64,000 nt of DNA from Zizania palustris (Eukaryota > Streptophyta > Magnoliopsida > Poales > Poaceae), in assembly GCA_019279435.1 (NCBI GenBank), contig JAAALK010000285.1, positions 70,912,249-70,976,248 on the forward strand, in the 5' to 3' direction. Positions 1 through 10,560 of this stretch are shown here, in pieces (within the stretch, counting starts at the first letter, position 1; the number at the start of each line of letters is the position of its first letter). Made by a program: the position numbers and the translations under genes. The notes under the pieces are model-generated. The model searched no databases. It was not told the DNA's origin and saw only the letters and a list, made by a program, of their open reading frames with translations.

Positions 1-1064
1 TGAAGAGCTGTTGGTGGGCGATGACTTCGTCGACCCATCCACTGACATCCTTGACAAGTGCGGACTAAGCTCTCCGCATCAGCTATTATTGTAGGCCAAT
101 AAAGCCCCTGGCGAAGTGTTTTTCCTGCCAAAGCTCGAGGGGCTAAATGGCTACCGCAAAGGCCTTCATGAATTTCTCGAAGAATTTCTTGACCTTCGGC
201 TTGAGATATACATCGGAGTAGAGGGGAACATACTCCGGCCTTATATAAAATACCGTTGATTATTTGATAATTTCTAGCCCTAAGCTTCAATCTTGAAAGC
301 TGTGGCTCTTCAGGCAAATTTGTTCCTCCCTGTAAAAGTTCCATGATTGAATTTTTCCAATCTGCACTAGGAATGCAAAGAATCTCTACAGAGGGAATTT
401 GTGGCACCGAAGGTATACTGAGCTCCTCATAGAAAGCTTCTTCTGGTACATCCACAGCTCCGGCTGCAGCTTTTGCTAAGATGTCCGCTTGCACATTTTC
501 TGCTCTTTGTATACTCCGAATGGAAATACCCTTGAAGTGTGCTTCGATCTTACGGATTTCTTCTAAGTACTTTGCAAGCTGTGGATGCCGAACCTGAAAA
601 CTTTTATCTACGTGCCCTGCTACTATCTGAGAATCTGTCTTTATAACAACTCTTGTAGCCCCTAGAGCACGTGCTTTTCGTAGTCCCAGTAAAATCCCTT
701 CATACTCCGCTATATTATTGGTGGACTTAAAGTTGAGTCTTGCGGAGTACATTGCTCTTTGCCTTGAAGGCAAAATTAATACCGCTCCAATGCCTGCTCC
801 GGATGCTTGGAAAGCCCCATCGGAATAAACAGTCCAAACTCCGTCACTTGACTTCTCTGGAAGCAAAGTTGCAGGTGGAGTCCATTCTGCTACAAAATCT
901 GCTAAGACTTGCGATTTGATTGCTGTCCTTGCCAGAAAAGATATGCCGAAGGGTGCTAGCTCAACTGCCCACTTCCCAATTCTTCCAGTGGAATCCTTAC
1001 TTCGAAGCATATCTCCCAAAGGATACGAAGTTGGTACAATTACATTGTGAGCCAAAAAATAATG
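1..1064 (-). pseudogene. pol: Tat-1 second RNase H and start of integrase (partial)
   Basis: In the same frame as the RT ORF, past the TGA at 1065, the sequence stays open to base 1. It contains the end of the gypsy RNase H (HYFLAHNVIVPTSYPLGDML), then the additional RNase H typical of Tat elements (VYSDGAF, STNNIAEYEGILLGLRKAR, IKTDSQIVAGHV). The zinc-binding N-terminus of integrase follows (LREIHEGLCGSH and VRTCQGCQWMG). The integrase core lies outside the window. It is internal to the polyprotein, so no start codon is expected. Confidence 0.85.
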
Positions 1065-2589
1065 TCATAATTTCCTCGAAGCCATTATCAGAGCATAAAC
1101 GAACTTCTCGAGTTCGGAGTATCTTGTCTTCGCTCCTGATAATGCTTCGGATACAAAATAAACAGGATTTTGGACCAACTTCCCATTGAAATCTATTTCT
1201 CTGACAAGGACTACACTGACAGCAGAACCTGTAGCTGCAAGGTAAAGGAGTAGGGTTTCGTCCGCAGTAGGCACCGTGAGTGTAGCGAGATTACTGAGAT
1301 ACTCTTTAATATCTTCGAAGCTTCTTTGACACTTCGGTGTCCATGCAAAATCTTCGAACCCTTTCAATGCTTTAAATATAGGCAAGCTTCTCTCCGCAGA
1401 CCTTGATAAAAACCTGCTAAGTGCTGCCAGACGCCCAGTCAGCTTTTGCACTTGCTTTAAATTTTCCGGAGGAGCCATCTTTTGTAGCGCAGTTATTTGA
1501 GTAGGGCTAGCTTCAATCCCCCTGCTTGAAACTAAATACCCTAACAACTTTCCAGCCTTAGCTCCGAAGATACATTTCTCAGGGTTAAGACGGATCCCAC
1601 ATGCCCGAAGGCTATTGAATGTTTCTGCTAAGTCTAGGCTATGTTGGTGCTTTAAAGCACTCTTTATTACAATATCATCCATATAGGCCTCCACATTGCG
1701 ACCTAATTGATGACCTAGAGCCTTAGCAACTAACCTCGAAAAAGTAGCCCCGGCATTTCTTAAGCCAAAAGGCATTCTTACATAACAAAAGACTCCCGAA
1801 GGAGTTACGAAGCTTGTCTTGATCTCATCTTCGCGCTTCAACCATATTTGATGATAACCAGAATACGCGTCAAGGAAGCTTAATAACTCCAAACCTGCAG
1901 TGGAGTCGACCAATTGATCAATTCGGGGCATGGGGTAGGGGTCACGAGGGCATGCTTTATTCAAGGATGTGAAATCAATGCACATGCGCCACTTTCCGGA
2001 AGATTTCTTTTTGACGAAGACTGGGTTGGCTAACCATTCTGTATGAGCCACTTCTCTAATAATCCCAGCCTTCAACAGTTTTTCAACTTCGTCTTTTGCC
2101 AGAACAACTCTTTCTGCAGACATTTTTCGAAGTCCTTGCCGAACAGGCCGGGCCTTCGGGTTTACAAGCAAACTATGTTCAATGATATCCCGATTGACTC
2201 CGGTGATATCTTCGTCAGACCAAGCGAAGACATCTAAATTCTCTTCCACCACCTTTTCCAAAGAGGCTGCAACTTCTGGAGGTAAATCTTTACCAAATTG
2301 AAATGTGTATTCTTTACCATCTTTAACAATAACCTTCGCTGCAATCTCTCCTTCAGGACTTGGTCTCGGGAAGGATTTCTTTGAAGCTTTGGAAGGGGCT
2401 GAAAAATTTTCTTGATTGTCTTGCACATTGTTTACTTGTCTTGGATCAAGAGGGGGGCCATGACCATATTCCGCTCTCCGGGCGATAGCTTGATCTCCGA
2501 AGACAGTAAGGACTCCTGCTTGTGTGGGCATCTTCATGCATAAATAATTGTGATGCGCCACAGCTCCGAACTGGTTTAGCATGCCTCTT
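1065..2589 (-). pseudogene. pol: Tat-1 reverse transcriptase and first RNase H
   Basis: This long open frame holds the RT of a Ty3/gypsy element. Visible motifs include NPVFVKKKSSGKWRMCIDF (fingers), PRIDQLVDSTAG, FLDAYSGYHQI, FCYVRMPFGLRNAG and the catalytic AYMDDIVIKS. It continues into the RT connection (GYLVSSRGIEASP) and RNase H (LYLAATGSA, PVYFVSEALSGAKTRYSELEK). It stops at 1065-1067 with TGA where Tat-2 keeps CGA-type coding (LRHYF), consistent with a CpG transition. Beyond that stop the same frame stays open to the window edge, so this single nonsense codon separates RT from the rest of pol. Confidence 0.88.
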
Positions 2590-3262
2590 CGGGGCATCTA
2601 CAACATCGAAGACTACTTCCTCAGTTCGGGCCAACAAACCTTCTCCGAAGGTAACTTCCAGGCCTATTTGGCCGAGTGCATCAAGCGGAGGTCCTGCAAA
2701 GCCTTGCAAAGGACGAGCCGCTGGAAGGAGATGCTTTCTGGAGATGCACAATTGATCGAAGGCTTGAACAAAAATGATGTATGCCGAACTGCCTCTGTCA
2801 ATCAATACCCTTCGAACTTCAGTGCCCGCAATATCAGCAGTAATAACAAGTGGGTTTGCATGCGGAAATTTAATGCCAGCTGCATCCTCCGCGGAAAAGG
2901 ATATCGGTACATGAGACCACTCCGGCATAGCAGCTACAGACGACGAAGTCCCAATGTGGCCCACTTCTCTGACGTAGTCTCTTCGCTGTCTTTTTGACAT
3001 GCTTCCGAGGGTACCTCCTCTAGAGATGGGGAGGACTACTCTTTTCCCTCGGTCTTGCCCTTCCTCTTGCTTCGGAGGTGGCATAACATTGGCCACTGGA
3101 GGATGTCTTGCGGCTTCGAAGTTTTCTATCCGCGCCACAGCCTGGACCAGCTCCGGGCGCGCTGCAGCTGGGACTCGGTCGGTAGTACCTCGACCCAAAG
3201 TTCTTTCTAAATATTCTCCTCTTAGAGTGAGTATAGCCTTGCAAGTATCAGTTGTGTGGCTT
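2590..3262 (-). pseudogene. Tat-1 protease region
   Basis: This is the aspartic protease segment of the Tat polyprotein, which would process Gag-Pol. The frame runs from the gag finger (HTTDTCKAIL) through a linker to a retropepsin-like motif reading DRGSS where Tat-2 has DGGS, so the residue after the catalytic Asp has changed. The downstream frame should continue into CNVI(F/L)GR, but about 22 bases present in Tat-2 (30810-30840) are missing near 2590. That shifts frame just before the RT ORF. No ATG is expected because this is an internal part of a polyprotein. Confidence 0.8.
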
Positions 3263-4517
3263 CAATTTCTCCATGAATGCAGCAGAAAAGGGTCTGGCCT
3301 TTGCCAGCCGTTTTCCCTGGCGGCCTCCAGCCGCTGACCTTGTTCCCCGAATGCTGAGGAGCTCTCTGTGTGAACTTTTGCGGGGGTGCAATGTTCAAGA
3401 CTTCAGAACGAGGGTGCTTTTGCCCCCTTCTCCGATCATGTTGAACTTCGAAGACTGGTTCTTGCGGCTGTGCCGAAGTTTTTACTTCTACTTTTACTTC
3501 ATGCAATATGGATGAAGTAGCTGCAGTTCTTCGAAGCCAACCTTCTTCCGACCTCGCATACTCCTCGAAGTATGACATCAGCTGAGAAACCGAGGATATG
3601 CTTTTCCGATGGAGCTTATCTAGGAGGCCTTGATGAGTGACACCTTCCCGAGCTGCATCAACTACCGAAGATGCAGACAACCCTCGGATCTGCGACTTCG
3701 TATGAGCGAAGCGCTTGAAATATTGCCTCAATGTCTCTCCAGGGAGTTGCTTCACGTGGAAAAGGCTTCCCGTTGACATTGGAGGCACGAAGGTGCCTTG
3801 AAAATTGCTTACAAACTTCTTCTTCAGCTGCCCCCATGAATTAATTGATCCTAGCTTTAAAGACCAGAACCACCTTAATGCCACTCCTTGAAGAGCTAAG
3901 GGGAAGCACTTTGCCATGGTGTCTCGAACCCCTCCACTAGCTTCAATTGCTAGGGCATAAGAACGGACAAACTCTCCGGGATCTTCATCTCCAGCATACT
4001 TACAGAGCTTCGAGGTCTTAAACTTCAGATCAAAGCGAACTTTCTGCAGCTCAGGATGCAGCGGAGATTCATTATCGAAGGAGGCGTTCTCCGGGGCTTC
4101 GGGATAAACGGGTTCATCATCTTCGGGCACTTCTGGAACAATTGGGACGGCTTGAGAGCGAAGCCTGTTCGCGGCTTCTTGCCGCCATCTTCCTACTTCA
4201 GCTTGGAGGCTGGCCATTTGAGTGGCCATATCTCCAAGATTGTCTTCATCTCCTCCGGAAGGGTCTTCCGGGTCTTGAGAACCAAGGGGATCAGTTCGAA
4301 GTGGGATTGAAGGTGGAAGAGGGACTCCGGGTGGTCGAAGTATAGAAGGGGTTGTTGGAGGAACTCCGTATGTTCGAGGGATGGAAACTCCTTCCGGAGT
4401 TTGAGGTGGAGGGAATGTTGAAGGCCCTCCGACCTCAACCGTGTCGGATGGTGCCTCTCCGGAGATCCGAGAGGACCTCCGAACAGGGTTACGAGGTGCG
4501 CTCTGCTTAGGAGGCAT
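3222..4517 (-). pseudogene. gag: Tat-1 gag (frameshifted at the zinc knuckle)
   Basis: This encodes the capsid/nucleocapsid polyprotein that packages element RNA. The ATG at 4517 (MPPKQSAPRNP) follows the PBS by about 40 bases and matches the start of the Tat-2 gag. A proline-rich N-terminus is followed by a retrotransposon gag domain (roughly residues 130-330, with FVRSYALAIEASGG, LRWFWSLKLGSI and MSTGSLFHVKQ). The nucleocapsid finger starts FCCIHGE and then shifts frame near 3262-3268. The other frame continues HTTDTCKAIL, so about one base has been lost or gained inside the finger. The ORF therefore ends in nonsense residues, and the downstream protease frame is uncoupled. Assignment as gag is firm; the exact indel position is approximate. 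Confidence 0.85.
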
Positions 4518-4559
4518 GATGAAAGAAATTGGTAGAGAACGAAGTTTCTCGGACTAAGT

Positions 4560-4577
4560 TCCCCACGGACGGCGCCA
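4560..4577 (-). other. Primer binding site of Tat-1
   Basis: On the minus strand the LTR is followed by a 2-nt spacer and then TGGCGCCGTCCGTGGGGA. The first nine bases match the PBS complementary to the plant tRNA-Asp 3' end, and the rest diverges. The same PBS is present in Tat-2. Confidence 0.8.
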
Positions 4578-4579
4578 AC

Positions 4580-5074
4580 TGTTGGCGTAAAAGATTACGC
4601 TAACAGGTTTCTGTAGAATAGAAACTAACAAACGAAGTGTTTGCGAAGTGAACTGTTCTAAGCCTCCGAAAGGATAACAACTTAGAATAGCTCGAAAGTG
4701 TGTATTGAATAACTTGTATTCGGTCCCTATTACAGAGTGAAATGGGGGGTATTTATAGGCCCAAAAATTAAGGAAAAGACCTATTTACCCCTCTATTACA
4801 ACCGACATAGTGGAAACTATTCGGTACCCTTGATAGGGCTAAAATGGTAAAGGACTAATCTAATAAGAAAAAAGATAAGTCTTCCATCTTAGCTGGCAGG
4901 AAAGATCTCAAAGAGCCTTAGTTCGAAGATATACTCCGAACTGATGCCTATCTTCATACTTCGAACTTGACTTAGGATATCTTCGAAGATCGACGTCTGG
5001 AAACCTTCGAATCCATTATCTGCCTTTGTGCTGTTACGGCAATAACCCTGAGGATGGGATATTTTCCCCCAATA
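4580..5074 (-). repeat. 5' LTR of Tat-1
   Basis: A 495-bp LTR. It begins TGTTGGCGTAAAAG on the plus strand and matches the Tat-2 LTRs at 7319-7813 and 45111-45605 over its full length. The outer end reads CAATA where Tat-2 has CAACA, so the terminal dinucleotide on that side has mutated. It abuts the PBS on one side and Copia-A protease sequence on the other. Confidence 0.88.
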
Positions 5075-5221
5075 CACACCTTTACCTTTCACTCTACTTC
5101 TTCGGTTGTTTCTGAAGGTGTTTTGCTCCTTTTGCTTGGCTGTGGTGAGGGTAGAGAACCATGCTGCATTCCTGGTCATATGGCACGAACAACCGGAATC
5201 CATGATCCACGTGCCCTCCAA
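5075..5221 (-). pseudogene. Copia-A protease active-site fragment
   Basis: Minus-strand reading gives WIMDSGCSCHMTRN, the copia protease active-site region (D-S-G), followed by a basic RVKGKG segment. It is cut at 5074/5075 by the Tat-1 LTR, so integrase, RT and RNase H of Copia-A are not visible in the window. The apparent ORF running into Tat-1 LTR sequence (to 4889) is a chance fusion. Confidence 0.75.
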
Positions 5222-5341
5222 GCCTCAATCTGACGCCAACACAAAATGGGAAAATCTCGATCGCTTAGTGCTGGGGTGAGTGAAAATATGACAAGGCATC
5301 CAACACTAAGAGATATGAGCAGTAGGCACTGTAAAAGTAGA

Positions 5342-5790
5342 CTATCTACGCATAGGTAAAATAGAGTGATGCAAAGTGCGAGGTCTACCTACATGATGTA
5401 AACTAGATGCATGACGAGATGTCCCAACCTGTTGAGGCACAGAGCCACTAACACGAGGTCTAGCACCATATGAAACATGGTGAACACCATGAGGGGCAAA
5501 CCCTCTCCAAGAAGATTGAGGAGCCTTGTAAACAAGACGTGAGTAAAACTCAGACTCATGCATACCTAGAGGTGGGTAGTTAATGTCCTGGAACCTCATC
5601 GCTTGAGAACGTCGCTCATCCTTGATGCGATGATAGCAAAACCCAACCAAATGACCCACCCGCTGATAGTAGGAACAATGGAACACTCTCCTAGGGGCAC
5701 TCTCATTGGTCATAGGAGCAATCCTCAAAGGCTCCTTCGGTTTTTGCTGAAGGTTTTTCTTGAGTGGAGGAGGTGGATTTTTCTTGTGAG
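5342..5790 (-). pseudogene. Copia-A second CCHC-like finger region
   Basis: The minus-strand ORF contains VFHCSYYQRVGHLVGFCYH, a degenerate second zinc-knuckle-like motif between gag and protease. The Copia-B counterpart at 50704-51147 reads VFHCTYCHRVKHLIGFCYR, so one cysteine is replaced by tyrosine here. It is followed by a low-complexity histidine, glycine and arginine-rich linker. A matching motif occurs in Copia-C at about 25385-25430. Confidence 0.7.
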
Positions 5791-5836
5791 GCTAGGTAGG
5801 TTTCTTGGCTTTCTGTGGAGTGTCTAACTGGGCTCT

Positions 5837-6700
5837 TTATTTCTCTAAGGTAGTGGGTGAGGTAAAAATAGTTTTGTTATCACTGTCTGGTGGAGTTATC
5901 TCAAAACCGAATCCTAGAGATAACCCTGCCCTGTCAGCACACATCTTGGTCTTGGCCAAGAGCAAATCCATCCTACACTTTCCCTCAGTGCATTTGTTAA
6001 CTACAAAAATAAGGTATTCATTTTCATTCATAAGGTTTTCAGCTTGCCCTCTAGCAAAACCGAGTTGGTCCTTAAGGATAATGCAGGTGGGACAAATATG
6101 CTGCACATCCTTAGAACACTCAGCACTCGCCAATCTATTCTCTAATTCCTTAACATGCTTGTCTCTCAAATTAATGCTATCAATCAATAAAGAACAGTTT
6201 GAATAAGCATCAGAACAAATAGGTCTAGACTCCACCACCAAAAGCTACTTATGTGCAGTCTCAATCTCATCAACAGTTGGAGCATGGACAGAATGCAACT
6301 GAGCAAGCTCACCCATGACAACAGTGTAAGATTCACATTCAACATCATCAATGTTAGACTTAAGCATGGCATAATCAGTCGAAACAGATTCTAGCCTAAG
6401 TCTAAAGTCTTTTCTATCTCTAGCAGCTTGCACAAGCAATCTATCCTAACCAAGAACTACTTCATTCACTTCATCTACTTTAATTGAAAGCTGGTCATAG
6501 GATAGATGTACCTTAGATGAGTCAAACTCATCGTCGTTGTGACTGCTGTCGGCCATGAAGCAAAGGCCGGTGAAATCCCTTGCCTTCTTCTCCTTCTTCT
6601 CCTCCTTTCTTGGGGACTCTTCCTCCTCATCAGAGCTTTACTCCTCAGTTGAGGTGGTGTCGATGTCACTGAGTGCAGCAACAAATGCCTTGGAAGTGGC
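5837..6700 (-). pseudogene. Copia-A gag extension, acidic/lysine-rich and coiled coil
   Basis: Minus-strand continuation of the gag. A charged serine/glutamate/lysine-rich stretch near 6560-6640 is followed by long helical segments (ELENRLASAECSKDV, CPTCIILKDQLGFARGQ, NLMNENEYLIFVVNKCTEGK). These match the Copia-B segments at 51102-52008. Pairs of CxxC next to leucine-rich helices recur. Several frames and stops interrupt it. The function of this extension in SIRE-type elements is not known to me. Confidence 0.7.
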
Positions 6701-6779
6701 CTTGGCTACCCTTTTTACCACCTTGCCGCACTTACCCTTCACAAAGGGTTTCCTCTCCTTCTCGTGGTGTTTGGGGCGC

Positions 6780-7318
6780 TCACTCTCATCTCTCCTCTTG
6801 AGCTTAGGACAATTGGCTTTGATGTGAGAAGTGTCACCACACTCAAAGCAGCCACTAAAACCACTTCTCCTTTGATTCCGTCTCTCATTGTTTTAACGGG
6901 TGAACCTTCTGGGAATGAGAGCAAGCTCTTCATCATCCAGAGTATCCACCTGCTCCTTAGTGATAGAGACCAGGGAGGACAAAGCAAAACCACCTGCAAG
7001 AATACAAGTGCCAGTTGTGCTTGGTTCTGCAGTGGTGCCACGGCTAGATCCAGAAACTAGTGCCAATGGTGGTGGCAAAGAGTTTATGTGCACTGCAAGA
7101 GATGCCTTGGCAATCTCTGTGGACTTGAGCTTGCTGAAGAGCTCATCACAAGTCAATGTGTCATAACCTGTGGACTCCTCAATGCTAGATATCTTCACTT
7201 CCCATATGCTACGGTCAAGAGCATAGAGAAGCTTGATAGCCCTGTTATGATCATTGTAAGCAAGCGTCCCATTGGACCGCAAGTTACTCACTATAGCGTC
7301 AAAGCGAGAAAACATGGC
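6780..7318 (-). pseudogene. gag: Copia-A gag core with CCHC knuckle
   Basis: Minus-strand coding remnant of a copia gag (UBN2-type). It reads FDAIVSNLRSNGTLAYNDHNRAI, then SIWEVKISSIEESTGYDTLT and ELFSKLKSTEIAKAS, closely matching Copia-B gag. A CX2CX4HX4C zinc knuckle (CFECGDTSHIKANC, near 6800-6860) is intact here although Copia-B has lost its cysteines. The N-terminal part of this gag lies at 63481-63854, on the far side of Tat-2 and Copia-B. Confidence 0.8.
7314..7318. repeat. Target site duplication ATGGC (left copy, Tat-2)
   Basis: ATGGC directly precedes the left LTR and recurs at 45606-45610 directly after the right LTR, showing that both ends belong to one insertion into Copia-A gag. 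Confidence 0.88.
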
Positions 7319-7813
7319 TATTGGCGTAAAAGATTACACTAATAGGTTTTCTAAGACTAAAGACTAACAAACGAAGAGTTTGTGAAGTGAACTATTTCAA
7401 GCCTCCGTATTGGATAATAGCTTGAAGTAGTTCGAAGTTATGTATTGAATATCTGAATATTCGATACCTATTATAGGGAGAGAATGGGGGTATTTATAGG
7501 TAAAAACTTTAAGGAAAAGACCTTTTTACCCCTCAGTTACAACTGACATAGTGGAAACTATTTCGGTACCCCTAATAGGGCTAAAATGGTAAAAGACTAA
7601 TTTAATTAGAAAGAAGATAAGTCTTCTATCCTTGCTGGCAGTTTTCCACTGCGAAGAGGGATCCTTCGAAGTGTATCTTCGAACTGGAGTCTGGGCAGAC
7701 CCTCCGGACTTAACTCTACATCAGTACGGAGACAAGTCTTGGACTTCGAGCTCATGAGTTGTCTTTGTCTTGTAATCTTGAAGATCCTGGGGATGAAGTA
7801 TTTTCCCGCAACA
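7319..7813 (-). repeat. 3' LTR of Tat-2
   Basis: 495 bp. The plus-strand start reads TATTGGCG where the other Tat LTRs read TGTTGGCG, so the terminal TG has mutated to TA. It ends CCCGCAACA. It pairs with 45111-45605. Confidence 0.9.
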
Positions 7814-7830
7814 GTAGCCCCTCGAATACG
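7814..7830 (-). other. Polypurine tract of Tat-2
   Basis: On the minus strand TTCGAGGGGCTAC directly precedes the 3' LTR start (TGTTGCGGG). The same tract precedes the Tat-3 LTR at 18494-18510, supporting its role as plus-strand primer. Confidence 0.75.
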
Positions 7831-8172
7831 CTTCTCCGAATAACCTGTATGGCAAGGAGAGCAGTATATGCAAGAAATATTTTCATGCTGGACTTAGCAA
7901 AATTTACCATCCTTTGAAGCATTTAGAGATTCGCAATCTTCGAACCAGCTTCTATGCGAAGGTACTCGTCGAAGTAGCTTCGAAAACAAATCCTTGCGAA
8001 GCTGAAATAACCGTTAGACTCACAGAAATAGCCGTTACCCCTTTTCTCAAAGAGAGTTACACTGCCTCTTCATTTCTCGAGACATGAATTCTCACGAAGA
8101 GTCGTGATAAATTGTAGCTGTAAAGAAGATAGAAAGACACATATGAACGGTACACTTCCTGTGAATACACAC

Positions 8173-8180
8173 TATAAATA
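8173..8180 (+). promoter_or_regulatory. TATA box for the Tat-2 antisense gene
   Basis: TATAAATA lies on the plus strand 104 bp upstream of the ATG at 8277. Tat-3 has TATAAAA at 19027, 103 bp upstream of its homologous ATG at 19130. The matched spacing supports a real promoter on the strand opposite gag-pol. Confidence 0.6.
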
Positions 8181-9177
8181 GGAGGGTAAGAGTGCGTTTT
8201 GGATACTTTACCAACTGCTCTTGCATTTTCCCCCTTTCTGCTTCCTGAACCCGAACTCGGAACTCCACCTTCTCTCATGGCAAAAACTAGCCACAAAGCT
8301 TCTCTTCCTGCTTCGACCTTGGCCAGGAAACAAGCGATGGCGGCAGCAGCAGCAGCGGTGCCTTCGGGCAATCCTCGTCCGGCTGGTCCTCACGATCTCC
8401 TCCTGGCGTCAGTCAAATACACGGACCAGTCGTACAACTTGGGACCATCGACTTGCTCAAAGAAATCCATTGCGGCGGCAATTGCGGGGAAGACGAGTCC
8501 GGGGATCAACATTCGCCAGCCCACCAAAGAAGTAATTCCTTCACCACGGGCCGGAGAGGTGGTCGTGTTCGAAGCTTTTTTCGAAGCTAGATTGAGGCTT
8601 CTAGCGGTGGATTTTCTCTCTGAGGTACTGGGGTTGTTCTATGTTAATCTTCCTCAACTGTCGCCTAATGCCATTGCTCGCCTAGCTATCTTCGAGTGGG
8701 TGATGCTAGCCGAAGGTTGCGAGGGGAGAGCTGAAATCTTCACAGCGCTTCACAAAGCCTCCTGCCAGCCAAAGACTTACCAAAGAACTGGAGGAGAGAA
8801 GATGGTGATTGCTTTTGGAACCATCAACTTCCTGCTTCGAGATGAATATCAAACTCGGTTTCCAGCGAAGGCTATCAATGCCAGATGGTACATAGATTGG
8901 GTCCTTCACTAGTTCTATGCCGAAGTAGGAGCGGACAAAGCCTTGGCTGGACCCCTCGAAGATATCTTCTACCAGAGGGAAGAAGAGGTTCATCCGGACC
9001 CGGGCTAGCTCGAAGCTCATCTCAGACTGCTACAAGCCATAAGCCATCGCATGAGCATGCGAGACTTAGCAGAGGAATTTATTGGACTCCGAATTCAACC
9101 TTTGATGGCCAGCTGGCCGATAAACTTCGAAGAGAACCTAGAAGGTGGACTCCGAGAGATCTCTTCAAGTGATGCAG

Positions 9178-9263
9178 GTAACCTCGAATGCCCTGCAAAA
9201 TGTTTTACATATAGTATTGATTTTACAAAAATGATTTAACTGAAAGGAAATCTTATCTTTTAG
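9178..9263 (+). other. Intron 1 of the Tat-2 antisense gene
   Basis: An 86-bp GT-AG intron (GATGCAG|GTAACC to TCTTTTAG|CTCC) in phase 1. Tat-3 has a phase-1 intron of 76 bp at the same protein position (20025-20100). The intron sequences differ while the flanking exons align. Confidence 0.65.
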
Positions 9264-9944
9264 CTCCACACGCCACCCTCACTCCGGAGCAAATTGTCCG
9301 GACTTTGGAGAAGATCCTCGGGGCTCCTACGTTAGTCGAAAAGGAGTGGAGGGTGAAGTTGATCGGAAGCTGGGAGCGATTCAACCGAGTATGGAGCGTA
9401 CTTGGAGTTGAATCTCCCCCTCTTTCAGACTGGGACATCTCCGAGCAAGCTCCTAAGAAGAGGAAGGTCGAGGCAGGGAATTCAGTGCCAACCAAGACGC
9501 CCGTGAAAAAAGTGGCCCAGAAACCGAAGGCCCTTGCTCCTTCTAAATCCCCCACTTCGCCTTCGGAGTAATCTGAAGATGAAGAAAACATAGAAATGGG
9601 AAGGGAGTTCGAATCCCTCCTAATAGGGGATGAGGAATCACGGATGGGAGCTGAAGTTCCCGCTCAGGATGACATGGTGGCGGCGCCCATCACTGGAGAC
9701 AACCTCAAGCAGGTAGAGACTCAGAACATCCTGCCTCTTCAAGTAGAAGCCCCTACTGTGGAAGAAGGCGGAGTTGAGACTGTGGATGCCCAAGTCTCGC
9801 CTTCGGACGAAGTGATAGCTGCAGTTATCGAATAAGTTTTGGCAGCTAATCCTTCGGTTCGAAGCCCGGAGTCCGAAGAGGACTTCGGTCAGATGTTCGA
9901 GCCTCCAAGCAGTCCAGTGCTCGTTCGGCAACAGAATGTCGAAG

Positions 9945-10032
9945 GTAGACTTTAGCAGAGTACCTTTTCTTTTTTCCTTCTTTTTGTGTCCTGCAAAATT
10001 TATGCAATATCATATACCTTTGGTTTTGACAG
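9945..10032 (+). other. Putative intron 2 of the Tat-2 antisense gene
   Basis: 88 bp, GTCGAAG|GTAGAC to TTTTGACAG|GATC, with a T-rich tract before the acceptor. It is assigned from splice signals and the break in reading frame. Confidence 0.5.
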
Positions 10033-10479
10033 GATCGGTTCCGATGAAGGTGACCCCCACTACGGAGGTTGTACCGGAGGCTATCGTGTCTCAGAAGCCA
10101 ATTCCTGAAGTGGCTGTGAAGATGGGTACTAGAAAAGGTAATGGTAAAGGAGGACCTTTGCTTGCTCCTGTTCCAGGGTGGACCCCGTCAGAGTCTATGG
10201 ATGGAGGTCAATCCACGGAGGGAGGTCAATCCACGGAAGCCTCCGAAGATGTCTCGCTGCGCTCCGGGCCATCTCCGAATGAAGACGACCAGAGTGCCTT
10301 GTCAAGGCTCCCCCTCCTAGCTCCTTTTTTGGAGCAGAGGACTGGACTTCGGACTTTGCTAGAGCCTCTGGCTTAGGCTAGTCGCAAAGTTGGGGAGAAT
10401 GACTTGGTTTCCATTCATGGGGAAGCTGAGGGCTCGGAGCTAGACGCAGCTTTAGAGCGGGCAGCCTACCAGATATGAA

Positions 10480-10560
10480 GTATCTACAACAATAGAATTA
10501 GTTCAAACATGTGTAAATAATTTACTTACATTGCTCTTTTTCTTCCTTCGCAACAAATAG
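10480..10560 (+). other. Putative intron 3 of the Tat-2 antisense gene
   Basis: 81 bp, ATGAA|GTATCT to CAACAAATAG|TCCT, T-rich before the acceptor. Downstream sequence opens into a coiled-coil coding segment. Confidence 0.45.

Larger units (their letters stand above)
1..5074 (-). mobile_element. Tat-1: Tat-lineage Ty3/gypsy retrotransposon, left part outside window
   Basis: A minus-strand LTR retrotransposon. Read on the minus strand from the right it has 5' LTR (5074-4580), primer binding site, gag, protease, reverse transcriptase, RNase H, a second RNase H and the start of integrase at the window edge. Placement in the Tat lineage rests on the PR-RT-RH-extra RH-IN order and near identity to Tat-2, which also carries the antisense gene. 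It is inserted in Copia-A protease sequence. The right-hand junction is at 5074/5075, and the other junction and its TSD lie outside the window. Reading frames are largely open, but there is a frameshift in the gag zinc knuckle, a small deletion between protease and RT, and a TGA near 1065, so this copy is not autonomous. Confidence 0.9.
5075..7318 (-). mobile_element. Copia-A fragment: SIRE/Maximus-type Ty1/copia gag-protease
   Basis: This is the largest surviving piece of the oldest element in the window, minus strand. It is cut on the left by Tat-1 (5074/5075) and on the right by Tat-2 (7318/7319, TSD ATGGC). Going leftward it encodes the gag core, a CCHC knuckle, a coiled-coil gag extension, a second CCHC-like finger and the protease active site. 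The homologous but separate Copia-B at 50227-52941 gives the same order. Stop codons and shifts are scattered, so no intact ORF remains. The same element resumes at 45606-45616 and 63481-64000. Confidence 0.85.

Noticed and set aside
4889..5074. C-terminal extension of the Copia-A protease ORF
   Set aside because: It crosses the junction into Tat-1 LTR, so it is a chance fusion.
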